From NCBI RefSeq assembly GCF_003594935.2, contig NZ_CP043342.1:744001-808000 (forward strand): a stretch of DNA of 64,000 nt, read 5' to 3'. The position numbers and the translations under genes are program-made. The stretch's first letter is position 1, and each line of letters begins with the position of its first letter. Positions 1 to 8,983 of the stretch are shown piece after piece. The notes under the pieces are model-generated. The model was given only the letters and a program-made list of their open reading frames with translations. It was not told the origin of the DNA and did no database searches. The stretch is from Enterobacter huaxiensis. Lineage in GTDB: Bacteria; Pseudomonadota; Gammaproteobacteria; Enterobacterales; Enterobacteriaceae.

Positions 1-467
<467 letters not shown>

Positions 468-530
468 AATTCGACGACGTTTTGATATTATTACGCTCAG
501 ATTTTGTGATTTGCGTCCTGGAGATACAGA

Positions 531-1262
531 GTGGGTAATAATTTGATGCAAACGGATCTCTCCGTTTGGGGCATGTACCATCATGCTGACATCGTGGTTA
601 AGATTGTGATGATCGGCCTGATTCTGGCGTCCGTTGTCACCTGGGCTATTTTCTTCAGCAAGAGCGTTGAGCTTATTTCGCAGAAGCGCCGCCTCAAGCG
701 CGAGCAGCAGCAGCTGGGCGAAGCCCGCTCGCTGGATCAGGCTTCTGATATGACTTCATCCTTCCACGCCAAAAGCCTGACGTCCTTATTAGTGAACGAA
801 GCGCAGAACGAGCTGGAACTGTCCGAAGGCAGTGAAGATAACGAAGGCATTAAGGAACGCACCGGCTTCCGCCTGGAGCGTCGCGTTGCCGCCGTGGGGC
901 GTCATATGGGCCGTGGCAATGGCTATCTGGCGACTATCGGTGCTATCTCTCCGTTCGTCGGCCTGTTCGGTACCGTCTGGGGCATCATGAACAGCTTTAT
1001 CGGCATCGCGCAGACCCAAACCACCAACCTGGCGGTTGTGGCGCCGGGTATCGCAGAAGCGCTGCTCGCTACGGCAATCGGCCTGGTCGCGGCGATTCCA
1101 GCCGTTGTTATCTATAACATCTTCGCGCGCATGATCGGCAGCTACAAAGCGACCCTCGGCGACGTTGCCGCCCAGGTTATGCTGCTGCAAAGCCGCGATC
1201 TGGACCTCAATGCCAGCGCCGCTAAACCGGTGCATGCGGCGTCTAAACTGCGCGTAGGTTGA
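531..1262 (+). CDS. exbB: Biopolymer transport protein ExbB
   Basis: ExbB is the scaffold and proton-channel subunit of the TonB-ExbB-ExbD inner-membrane motor that energises outer-membrane siderophore and B12 receptors. The 243-aa protein has the expected three membrane segments (about 22-42, 132-158 and 170-196) with a cytoplasmic loop of about 90 residues between the first two. Glu176 in the third segment (GIAEALLATAIGL) is the conserved functional acid. The start is GTG, preceded by CTGGAG, as in E. coli; an internal ATG five codons on is the alternative. exbD follows after 4 bases, and the Fur box upstream implies iron control. Confidence 0.97.
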   Translation: MGNNLMQTDLSVWGMYHHADIVVKIVMIGLILASVVTWAIFFSKSVELISQKRRLKREQQQLGEARSLDQASDMTSSFHAKSLTSLLVNEAQNELELSEGSEDNEGIKERTGFRLERRVAAVGRHMGRGNGYLATIGAISPFVGLFGTVWGIMNSFIGIAQTQTTNLAVVAPGIAEALLATAIGLVAAIPAVVIYNIFARMIGSYKATLGDVAAQVMLLQSRDLDLNASAAKPVHAASKLRVG

Positions 1263-1266
1263 TTGT

Positions 1267-1692
1267 ATGGCAATGCGTCTTAACGAAAATCTGGACGATA
1301 ACGGCGAAATGCACGAAATCAACGTGACGCCGTTCATCGACGTCATGCTGGTGCTGCTGATTATCTTCATGGTGGCAGCGCCGCTGGCAACGGTTGACGT
1401 AAAGGTGAATCTGCCCGCGTCTTCTAGCCAGCCGCAGCCGCGCCCGGAAAAGCCGATTTACCTGTCGGTAAAAGCGGATAAATCCATGTTCCTGGGCAAC
1501 GACCCGGTGACGGATGCCTCTGTTATCCCGGCGCTGGATCAGCTTACCGGTGGGAAGAAAGACACCACGGTCTTCTTCCGTGCGGACAAAACCGTTGATT
1601 ATGAAACCATGATGAGGGTAATGGACACGCTGCATCAGGCGGGGTACCTGAAGATTGGTCTGGTCGGCGAAGAGAAAGCGGCCGCGAAATAA
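1267..1692 (+). CDS. exbD: Biopolymer transport protein ExbD
   Basis: This 141-aa protein is the peptidoglycan-side partner of ExbB in the TonB energising complex. A short cytoplasmic N-terminus leads into one membrane helix (about 23-43) that carries Asp25 (TPFIDVMLVLL), the conserved proton-coupling residue, followed by a periplasmic domain. It is co-transcribed with exbB (4-base gap), and a strong terminator follows the stop codon. Confidence 0.97.
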   Translation: MAMRLNENLDDNGEMHEINVTPFIDVMLVLLIIFMVAAPLATVDVKVNLPASSSQPQPRPEKPIYLSVKADKSMFLGNDPVTDASVIPALDQLTGGKKDTTVFFRADKTVDYETMMRVMDTLHQAGYLKIGLVGEEKAAAK

Positions 1693-1698
1693 AACGAA

Positions 1699-1724
1699 GA
1701 GCTGGCGAAAGCCAGCTTTTTTTT
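1699..1724 (+). terminator. Rho-independent terminator of exbBD
   Basis: The GAGCTGGC-GAAA-GCCAGCTT hairpin with a GAAA tetraloop is followed by a run of eight T. It lies directly behind the exbD stop. The unknown gene on the other strand ends just beyond it. Confidence 0.9.
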
Positions 1725-1731
1725 GCCTGTA

Positions 1732-2172
1732 CTACGGATGTTTTTTGGCTTCAGCCGGGCCGGCAGGGGACGGGTCGTCGTTGAGCGCCACAAAGGTGAC
1801 GTTCGAGGTGCGGTAATCGCCCTCGGACAATTTGCGGCTCAGACGCAGCGTGGCGGTCTCTCTCGCCAGCAGATACTGGTAGTTGGCCTCCAGACGCCCC
1901 AGGAGCTTCTCTTTGAGCTCAGGGCGCTGTTCGATGATGGCATTCATCACCGCGCCGTAAATCTCTTCTTTGACCTGCAGCGCGTAAATCTCACGTCGGT
2001 TCTGCCATTTCAGGCGAACCAGCGTCGCCGGGATAGAGACCAGGTCCTGCGTTATTCGCGTTATCTCGGCGTTCTTACTCTTTTTTAACGCCTCGAGATT
2101 CTGCTTTAAGATAAATTCATCACTTTTTTTATCATCTAAAGTCAAATAAACGTTATTATCTTTAACTTCCAT
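1732..2172 (-). CDS. Uncharacterised 146-aa cytoplasmic protein
   Basis: No family is recognised. The protein is hydrophilic, without signal peptide or membrane helix; the central part (about 25-110) looks helical and charged, and the C-terminal tail is rich in Pro/Ala/Lys. The start at the ATG encoding MEVKDNN is preferred because it has a GGGGAAGA ribosome site 10 bases upstream and lies 4 bases after the stop of the upstream gene. A GTG 48 bases further upstream would extend the protein to 162 aa but overlap that gene. It probably forms a two-gene operon with the 134-aa gene. GC content is below that of the flanking backbone genes. Confidence 0.7.
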   Translation of the reverse strand: MEVKDNNVYLTLDDKKSDEFILKQNLEALKKSKNAEITRITQDLVSIPATLVRLKWQNRREIYALQVKEEIYGAVMNAIIEQRPELKEKLLGRLEANYQYLLARETATLRLSRKLSEGDYRTSNVTFVALNDDPSPAGPAEAKKHP

Positions 2173-2176
2173 CACG

Positions 2177-2581
2177 TTAATCTTCCCCCAGGTTATAAAA
2201 GACAAGGGTGTTTTTTTCACGCGTAATTAAGTTAAGCCAAATTTCATTACCGGCTTCATTTATTTCTTTGGTTTTTTCGGTAATTATTTGACTTAGCGTC
2301 TGGGCATCTATTTCGCCCTCGGCCTGCAGGTCGTCCAGCAGGTGAACAAAGGCTTCGATTTTTACTGCGCGAAATAAGCGGTCTTTTATATGGCGATCGT
2401 GCTCTTCCAGCAACATATTACGGGATTTCCCGCTTTGGGAAACACCAATTAATATCTCTGGCTCATAATCGGAGAGCGTTCTTTTTCCCTGAGTGAAATT
2501 AGCCTTTTTTTCTGCTTCCGTCGAAGGCTGTTCCACAGGCGCAATGTGGTACTTAGCCGGGACAAGATTGTCGGGCAGCAT
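2177..2581 (-). CDS. Uncharacterised 134-aa cytoplasmic protein
   Basis: No family is recognised. The sequence is acidic and hydrophilic with no membrane segment. The N-terminal 35 residues are Pro/Glu/Lys-rich and possibly disordered; residues about 50-120 look alpha-helical (RNMLLEEHDRHIKDRLFRAVKIEAF region). An AAAGGAAAT ribosome site precedes the ATG. It is the first gene of a pair with the 146-aa gene and is divergent from the membrane-anchored 167-aa gene, with a 100-base AT-rich gap that must hold both promoters. Absent from the E. coli K-12 locus as I recall it. Confidence 0.7.
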   Translation of the reverse strand: MLPDNLVPAKYHIAPVEQPSTEAEKKANFTQGKRTLSDYEPEILIGVSQSGKSRNMLLEEHDRHIKDRLFRAVKIEAFVHLLDDLQAEGEIDAQTLSQIITEKTKEINEAGNEIWLNLITREKNTLVFYNLGED

Positions 2582-2683
2582 TTAGATTTCCTTTAATTTC
2601 AAAAGGGTGGGGTCGGTAAAGGCGTGAGATTCGTTGACAATAACATGAGGCAATTTTAAAATCAAAAAAAATGGAGCCTACCC

Positions 2684-3187
2684 ATGAACAGCATTTTTTT
2701 CACGGTCATTACATTACTATTACTGACCGCTGGCGTTCTTTTATTGATGCAAGAGTTCAATAAACCGAAAGTGTCGAAAGACGCCAGCGAACTGCCACAG
2801 CCTGAACTGATGACAAAAGAGGAAGGGGAAGACCATTTCTCGGTATTGATGAACGCGGTGACCCCTGTTTGGTACTGGCGGGTCAACCACGAATATATCG
2901 ACTTTCTTCATGCGACAATTAAACGTATGAAAATGACAGAAATTAATGATACGCCGGGGCTATTTGACGCACAGCGTCGCTGCAGCGATCTCAACTCGGC
3001 GGTGTATAAATATTACGACAACATCAAAAAGCGCTGTCTTAACGGTGAGAAGGTCTCGTATTCCGATTTAGACGTACTCAACCTGCGTCAGTGTTTTCGC
3101 GAATTCAGCCTCGAAGCCTACCCGGAGCTGGTGGTGCTGGTCTGGCCGGAGTATGCGCGTCCGGAAGTGAACCCAGAGGACGTGTAG
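2684..3187 (+). CDS. Uncharacterised membrane-anchored 167-aa protein
   Basis: The N-terminus (about residues 3-22, SIFFTVITLLLLTAGVLLLM) is a single hydrophobic segment, either a membrane anchor or an uncleaved signal; no clear cleavage or lipobox is present. The rest is a soluble, probably helical domain containing WYWRVNHEYIDFLHATIKR and two Cys residues. I recognise no family. A good ribosome site (GGAGCC) precedes the ATG. Lower GC than its neighbours and its place between exbD and yqhA suggest an acquired block with the two divergent genes at 1732-2581. Confidence 0.7.
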   Translation: MNSIFFTVITLLLLTAGVLLLMQEFNKPKVSKDASELPQPELMTKEEGEDHFSVLMNAVTPVWYWRVNHEYIDFLHATIKRMKMTEINDTPGLFDAQRRCSDLNSAVYKYYDNIKKRCLNGEKVSYSDLDVLNLRQCFREFSLEAYPELVVLVWPEYARPEVNPEDV

Positions 3188-3229
3188 GCGTTGTGTTGGT
3201 TAGTTGTTGCAAACAGTCAGCGCCGTTGA

Positions 3230-3757
<528 letters not shown>

Positions 3758-3767
3758 ATATACCTTA

Positions 3768-3813
3768 CCCCTCACCCTAACCCTCTCCCCGTGGGAGAGG
3801 GGCGGGGTGAGGG
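3768..3813. repeat. Intergenic palindromic repeat, CCCTCACC/GGTGAGGG family, copy 1
   Basis: CCCTCACCCTAACCCTCTCCCC and its imperfect inverse GGGGAGAGGG...GGTGAGGG surround a GTG loop. It lies between the converging ends of yqhA and the aldo/keto reductase gene, where it may act as a bidirectional transcription end. The same unit recurs near 14.8, 35.6, 47.2 and 51.8 kb. Confidence 0.85.
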
Positions 3814-3825
3814 CATCAGGCTGCA

Positions 3826-4866
3826 CTATTTATCCGACGACGCCTGCCATAAATTCAACTCCCCATCCGTAACATGCTGGTCAATCCGCGTAAGCTCATC
3901 GTCCGTAAAGCGCAGGTTATTCAGCGCCTGAACGTTCTCTTCCAGCTGCTCCGGGCGGCTCGCGCCAATCAGCACAGACGTCACCCGTTCGTCCTTCAGC
4001 AGCCAGCTTAGCGCCATCTGCGCCATCGTCTGCCCGCGGGCATGGGCCATTTCGTTGAGCAGCCTGAGGCTATTGAGGTTGGCTTCGGTGAGCATCTTCT
4101 CCGTCAGGCCGCGCACTTTTTTACCTTCGCGCTGCATACGTGAACCTTCAGGAATACCGTTCAGGTATTTCCCGGTCAACAGCCCCTGCGCCAGCGGCGT
4201 AAAGGCGATACAGCCGGTGCCGTTCACCGCCAGCGCGTCCAGCAGACCGGTTTTATCGACCCAGCGGTTAAGCAGGTTATAGGAAGGCTGATGGATCAGC
4301 AGCGGTATTTTCCACTCGCGCAGCAGCCCGGCCATTTTCTGCGTGCGCTCCGTGGAGTAGGAGGAAATGCCCACGTACAGCGCCTTTCCGCTCTGAACGG
4401 CGTGGGCCAGCGCGGCGGCCGTCTCTTCCATCGGCGTGTTTTCATCCACGCGGTGGGAATAGAAAATATCAACGTACTCTACGCCCATTCGCTTCAGGCT
4501 CTGGTCGAGGCTGGCGAGCAGGTATTTTCGCGAACCGCCCGAACCATAAGGACCCGGCCACATGTCGTAACCGGCTTTGGTGGAAATAATCAGCTCGTCC
4601 CGGTAGGCGGCAAAATCTTCGCGCAGCAGGCGGCCAAAGTTCTCTTCCGCACTGCCCGCCGGCGGGCCGTAGTTGTTGGCGAGGTCAAAATGGGTAATGC
4701 CGAGGTCAAAGGCTTTACGCAGCAGCGCGCGCTGTGAGTCGAGGGGCTGGACGTGGCCGAAGCTGTGCCACAGGCCAAGCGAGAGCGCCGGTAGGCGCAG
4801 GCCGCTTTTCCCGCAGTAACGGTACTGCATGCTTTCATAGCGGCCGGAGTAGGGGTGCCAGGACAT
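3826..4866 (-). CDS. gpr: L-glyceraldehyde 3-phosphate reductase, aldo/keto reductase family (YghZ/Gpr)
   Basis: The 346-aa protein is an NADPH-dependent aldo/keto reductase of the YghZ/Kv-beta-like subfamily, which in E. coli reduces L-glyceraldehyde 3-phosphate and methylglyoxal. The family tetrad is visible: Asp and Tyr in DLANNYGPP, Lys in IISTKAGYD and His in IFYSHRVD. The C-terminal VTSVLIGASRPEQLEENV forms the cofactor site. The ATG at 4866 is chosen because AGGAGA precedes it and it gives the 346-aa family length; an upstream ATG at 4911 would add 15 residues. It is divergent from the yghX-like gene. Confidence 0.9.
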   Translation of the reverse strand: MSWHPYSGRYESMQYRYCGKSGLRLPALSLGLWHSFGHVQPLDSQRALLRKAFDLGITHFDLANNYGPPAGSAEENFGRLLREDFAAYRDELIISTKAGYDMWPGPYGSGGSRKYLLASLDQSLKRMGVEYVDIFYSHRVDENTPMEETAAALAHAVQSGKALYVGISSYSTERTQKMAGLLREWKIPLLIHQPSYNLLNRWVDKTGLLDALAVNGTGCIAFTPLAQGLLTGKYLNGIPEGSRMQREGKKVRGLTEKMLTEANLNSLRLLNEMAHARGQTMAQMALSWLLKDERVTSVLIGASRPEQLEENVQALNNLRFTDDELTRIDQHVTDGELNLWQASSDK

Positions 4867-4948
4867 GATGTCTCCTTTCGTGTCGATGAATTTTCGAAAC
4901 AGCGTTTTCATTCTATGCTTATCAAATCACAAATTTTGGAGATAAGCG

Positions 4949-5836
4949 ATGACGCGCCTGACTGCCAAAGACTTTCCCCAGGAACTGCTCGATTACTACG
5001 ACTATTACGCCCACGGTAAAATCACCAAACGTGAATTCCTCAGCCTTGCGGCGCGCTACGCCGTGGGCGGCGTGACGGCGCTGGCGCTGTTCAATATGCT
5101 TAAGCCCAACTATGCCCTGGCAGAGCAGGTGAAATTCACCGACCCGGATATCCTTCCGGAATACATCACTTACCCGTCGCCGAACGGTCATGGCGAGGTG
5201 CGGGGGTATCTGGTGAAGCCTGCCAAAGCAACCGGGAAGGTGCCCGCGGTGGTGGTGGTACACGAAAACCGCGGTCTTAATCCCTATATCGAAGATGTGG
5301 CGCGACGCGTGGCAAAGGCGGGGTACATTGCACTGGCACCGGACGGGCTAAGCTCGGTAGGCGGGTATCCGGGCAACGACGAAGAGGGAAAAGTGCTTCA
5401 GCAGAAGGTCGATCCGACAAAGCTGATGAACGACTTCTTTGCCGCCGTCGAGTTTATGAAAAAGCACCCGGATGCGACGGGTAAAGTGGGGATCACCGGT
5501 TTTTGCTACGGGGGCGGCGTCTCGAATGCGGCGGCAGTCGCTTACCCGGAGCTGGATTGCGCCGTGCCGTTTTATGGGCGTCAGCCTGCGGCTGCCGATG
5601 TGCAGAAGATAAAAGCGCCAATTTTGCTTCACTATGCTGAACTCGATAAAAATATTAACGAGGGGTGGCCCACCTATGAATCAGCGCTTAAATCGAATAA
5701 TAAGATCTACGAAGCCTATGTCTATCCCGGCGTAAACCACGGATTTCACAACGATTCCACCCCAAGGTATGACGAGCCCGCGGCGGAGCTTGCCTGGAAA
5801 CGTACGCTGGGGTGGTTTGAGAAATATTTACGATAA
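4949..5836 (+). CDS. yghX: Dienelactone hydrolase family protein (YghX-like)
   Basis: This 295-aa alpha/beta hydrolase has the dienelactone-hydrolase triad: Cys186 in GFCYGGG, Asp233 in ELDKNINEG and His264 in NHGFHND. The substrate is unknown. Residues about 28-58 ([20 protein letters not shown]) form a hydrophobic stretch that resembles a Tat signal but has KR in place of the twin arginine, so export is uncertain. The intact gene corresponds to yghX, which as I recall is split in E. coli K-12. It is divergent from the aldo/keto reductase and ends before a REP element. Confidence 0.85.
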   Translation: MTRLTAKDFPQELLDYYDYYAHGKITKREFLSLAARYAVGGVTALALFNMLKPNYALAEQVKFTDPDILPEYITYPSPNGHGEVRGYLVKPAKATGKVPAVVVVHENRGLNPYIEDVARRVAKAGYIALAPDGLSSVGGYPGNDEEGKVLQQKVDPTKLMNDFFAAVEFMKKHPDATGKVGITGFCYGGGVSNAAAVAYPELDCAVPFYGRQPAAADVQKIKAPILLHYAELDKNINEGWPTYESALKSNNKIYEAYVYPGVNHGFHNDSTPRYDEPAAELAWKRTLGWFEKYLR

Positions 5837-5845
5837 ACAGCCGTA

Positions 5846-5872
5846 TGCCCGGCAAGCTCGCGCCACCGGGCA
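5846..5872. repeat. REP-like palindrome, copy 1
   Basis: TGCCCGGCAAGCTCGCGCCACCGGGCA is a single REP-type hairpin between converging genes (yghX-like and the autotransporter). The same core recurs near 14.75, 21.35, 45.6, 48.4 and 62.4 kb. Confidence 0.8.
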
Positions 5873-5884
5873 ATGAGGTTATAT

Positions 5885-8476
5885 TCAGAAGCTGTAGCTC
5901 ATACCCGCCTGCACGCTGGCATCGTTATCTACATCACCGGTTCCTACATACACGCCCGTGTTAAGCGTAAAGTTATGCGCGATGGTGGCATTAATGCCTG
6001 CCCCGAAGATGCCCATCGTGTTGTTATGGCCTGAGGTGTTGTGGTAATCCGCCGCCTGAATGTCGGTATCATCGCTAAACTCTTTCTGGAAACGAGCGTC
6101 GATCCATGGCATCACCTTCACGTTCTTGTTCAGATCGCTAAGGGTGGTGGTCAAACGAACGCCGGCGCCGCCGTTCCAGGAGGAAACCTGGCTGTCGGCA
6201 AAGGTCACTTCGCGGTCAGAGAAGCCGTTCGCCCTGGTCTGATCCCAGCCTAAGGTGGCGTAGGGTTGCAGCAGGGTTTCGCCCGGCAGCAGCACGTTCA
6301 CACCGGTGCGGGCCTGCGCCATGTAAAGGCTGCCGTCGGTAGAGCCGTTCAGCGCTTCCGTCATGCCGCTGGTATCACCCGTCACGTTACTGGCAGACAG
6401 GGTGTAACGCATATCGCCATAGCTGAAGCTGCCGTCAGCAAACAGGCCCCATGTTCTGCCGTTCAGCGCCTGCTGCCAGCCGCCGTACAGGCTGTAGTAG
6501 TTACCGTAAACGCTGTCCTTAAAGCTGTCTGCACCCGCGCTGGTATCCTGCACGCGGCTGCGTGTCCAGGCCAGGGCGATACCCCCGGTGACGCTATCGC
6601 CGTTGTTCAGGTGCGTCGTCCAGTCCACGCCGCCCTGAGCCCCCTGGGTGATGCTCTTATAGTCGACGTCGTTGCTAAAATTACCGTTCTGGTAGAGGAA
6701 ATCACCCCAGACCTGCGCGCCGTCCTGCTGCACGCCCAGCAGGTTCGCCAGATGCACCTGGTTCATATGGTTGCTGATGTCATCCGCAACCTGATGCCCT
6801 GCCTGCTCGGCGGCATCCAGACCGGCAACCAGCCCCTGAACGTCGCTCGCGAGATCGCCCTTCTGGCTGTTAAATTCGATATTCCAGCTCTGGCTGTTAT
6901 CCGCGGCAAGCATTGTCTGTGGTGCGTTATCAGCGGCGACGATATTCAGGCTGTTATCGTAGTTATAGGCGCCGCTGCGGTTTTCGACATTCTGCTGACC
7001 GTTGGTAAAGGTTGCTGCAGCATAATTCTCCGGCGCGCTGCTGCCGGACGTGGTGAATGTCCCAAGAATAACGTTGCGCTGATTCTGCGCGGACGGGGTA
7101 ATACTGTTCACGATCACCGCGTTATTGGCTCCGGTAATCGTACCGAAGTTCACAAAGCTGTCGGTGCTCATATTAACCAACGCATTGCTGCCGGTGGTGG
7201 CGGCAGTCAGAATAGAGCCGTTTTGCAAACTCCAGCTGGTTGCATCGTTAATTTTATCGATGGCAATGCTGTTATCGCTGGTGGTATTCACCGTCTCGAA
7301 CTGGCTTATTTCCCCGGAAACGGAGCTGCCGGCATCCATTGAGAGAGTATCGCTGCCGTCGCCGCCGTCAACATTGCCGTTAACGTGGGAATTATTGGTG
7401 AGCACGACGGTGTCATCACCCGCACCGGTCGTAATATCGCCGTTTACGGTGGCGTTATTCTGCATCGTGATGGTCGTGCTGCCGCTATTCTGGCTGGTAT
7501 TGATCGCGCCATTAACGGTGCTGTTATCCACCAGAATGGCGTTCGTGGAATTGCCCTCCAGGGTAATATTCCCCTTCACCACGCTGTTATTTGTTAACGA
7601 GAGACTGGTGGTGCCGTTTTCATTGATGATGCCAACGTCTCCGGTCACGCTGCTGCTGTCCATCGTCAGCGAGTCGGCGGTTTTCCCATACATCGCGATG
7701 GCAACGTCGCCAAACGCATCCAGATTGATGTCGCTGAAGGGCTTGTAATCACTCAGTTTTACCGCCAGGGTATCGATGTTCTGCGCAATTTCACTCTGGC
7801 TGGCATCAACGGACGCGTTGGTCAGCGTAATACGCGTATCAGATTTATCGCTACCGGCGTAAATACCGCCTTTATCCAGCGTGCTGTTGCTCATGGCAAT
7901 GTTTTGCGCACCGGCACCTGCGCTCACAATACTCCCATGCAGCGCGCTGCCGTTCTGGATATTCACGGTATGATAACCTTTATCCATCGGGTCGAGGTAA
8001 ATCGCGGAGCCCATCATATAGGCTTTATCCCCTTCGTAGCTTCCCGCGCTGTTTTCGCCGTTCAGGGTTGAATTATCGACGGTTACGGTGGTGTTGGTCG
8101 TCGCGCCAATATTCCCCGATTCAATCATATCCACCGTTGCGCCGTTATTCAGCGTGATATTAACCGTACCGCCGTTACTGCCCTGAATATAATGGCCGGA
8201 CATATCGGTGCCGGAAACGGTTAATGACTGCACGTCACCCGTTTTCCTGTGGCCGTCCATGAAAATATTGGTTGCGGTAGCGTCAGCCATAATAGCATTC
8301 GTCACGCCTGGATTTTGATAGAAGCTGCCGTCGGTATATGTCGATAAACCGCAGGTCTGCGTTGTTACGCCGTCCTTGCAGGGTGTGGCGGCCGTCATGG
8401 TTGCCTGAGCGCCAAAAGAGGTTAAAGCGACTAATACACACTGCGAAAGCAGCGTGCGGTTCATTAATTTGCGCAT
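5885..8476 (-). CDS. Autotransporter with C-terminal beta-barrel (type Va secretion)
   Basis: The 863-aa protein has a signal peptide with cleavage predicted after about residue 25 (LVALTSFGAQA). A passenger of about 540 residues follows, rich in Asn/Thr/Ser/Gly imperfect repeats of the type NNSxVxGxI that suggest a right-handed beta-helix. Around residues 350-390 it carries RTX-like GDDTVVLTNNS and GGDGSDTLSMDAG turns. The last 260-280 residues form an autotransporter barrel (TGGIALAWTRSRVQDT, GWQQALNGRTWGLFADGSF, GAGVRLTTTL) that ends in the canonical C-terminal aromatic, SYSF. The role is probably surface adhesion or biofilm formation (inference); no protease or esterase motif is visible. 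It is monocistronic with a 500-base AT-rich upstream region. Confidence 0.9.
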   Translation of the reverse strand: MRKLMNRTLLSQCVLVALTSFGAQATMTAATPCKDGVTTQTCGLSTYTDGSFYQNPGVTNAIMADATATNIFMDGHRKTGDVQSLTVSGTDMSGHYIQGSNGGTVNITLNNGATVDMIESGNIGATTNTTVTVDNSTLNGENSAGSYEGDKAYMMGSAIYLDPMDKGYHTVNIQNGSALHGSIVSAGAGAQNIAMSNSTLDKGGIYAGSDKSDTRITLTNASVDASQSEIAQNIDTLAVKLSDYKPFSDINLDAFGDVAIAMYGKTADSLTMDSSSVTGDVGIINENGTTSLSLTNNSVVKGNITLEGNSTNAILVDNSTVNGAINTSQNSGSTTITMQNNATVNGDITTGAGDDTVVLTNNSHVNGNVDGGDGSDTLSMDAGSSVSGEISQFETVNTTSDNSIAIDKINDATSWSLQNGSILTAATTGSNALVNMSTDSFVNFGTITGANNAVIVNSITPSAQNQRNVILGTFTTSGSSAPENYAAATFTNGQQNVENRSGAYNYDNSLNIVAADNAPQTMLAADNSQSWNIEFNSQKGDLASDVQGLVAGLDAAEQAGHQVADDISNHMNQVHLANLLGVQQDGAQVWGDFLYQNGNFSNDVDYKSITQGAQGGVDWTTHLNNGDSVTGGIALAWTRSRVQDTSAGADSFKDSVYGNYYSLYGGWQQALNGRTWGLFADGSFSYGDMRYTLSASNVTGDTSGMTEALNGSTDGSLYMAQARTGVNVLLPGETLLQPYATLGWDQTRANGFSDREVTFADSQVSSWNGGAGVRLTTTLSDLNKNVKVMPWIDARFQKEFSDDTDIQAADYHNTSGHNNTMGIFGAGINATIAHNFTLNTGVYVGTGDVDNDASVQAGMSYSF

Positions 8477-8903
8477 ATATCATTCTCTGGATTAATAGAA
8501 AGCTGTCTGCGCCTTTTTAAATGAATTTATGAAATTTAAGAACTTTCTTAAGGGTAAAGGATGTAATGAAATTTAAACGTTATCAGGCCCCCGACTGGCG
8601 GTGATTAAATAAATAGAACTAATTTAAAAAACAAAATGCATTCATATAACAAATGGTATTGAGTGATTAGCGTGCAAACTATAAGGTTTCTATGCACAAA
8701 ATGCGGTTCCTCAGAGGTAAAAATGTCGCGCAACATAACCCTTTAGGATTACATGGTTAATTTAATGCGCATCTGTTTTACATTTCATCATCTGCGGAAA
8801 TGGAAAAACATGTATTTAGCAGGCGGATCTTTCGCCTTGCGATTATCGTTTCTCGTACAGCGTCAGAACAGGAAAGTTTTTTATAAAATTACGCACGAAA
8901 GAG
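8477..8903. other. AT-rich intergenic region between autotransporter and chemoreceptor
   Basis: About 430 bases without a credible gene. It must hold the leftward autotransporter promoter. It is AT-rich with many A/T tracts, the kind of DNA often silenced by H-NS (inference). Only ORFs of about a dozen codons were seen. Confidence 0.6.
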
Positions 8904-8930
8904 TATAACTTCCCCCGTTTCTGCCGATAA
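8904..8930 (+). promoter_or_regulatory. Sigma-28 (FliA) promoter of the chemoreceptor gene
   Basis: TATA (consensus TAAA), a 15-base spacer and a perfect GCCGATAA -10 element match the FliA consensus TAAA-N15-GCCGATAA, ending about 50 bases before the ATG. This places the receptor in the flagellar class III regulon. Confidence 0.85.
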
Positions 8931-8983
8931 CGAGGGTAGTACTCGCCTCTGGGCGAATCCACCCTCACGGCAAGGAATACTCT

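Noticed and set aside
3826..5836. Aldo/keto reductase and yghX-like gene as a single operon
   Set aside because: They are on opposite strands and start 82 bases apart, so they are divergent.
6266..7342. 358-codon open frame antisense to the autotransporter
   Set aside because: It arises from the repeated codons of the passenger domain; no start signal and no recognisable domain.
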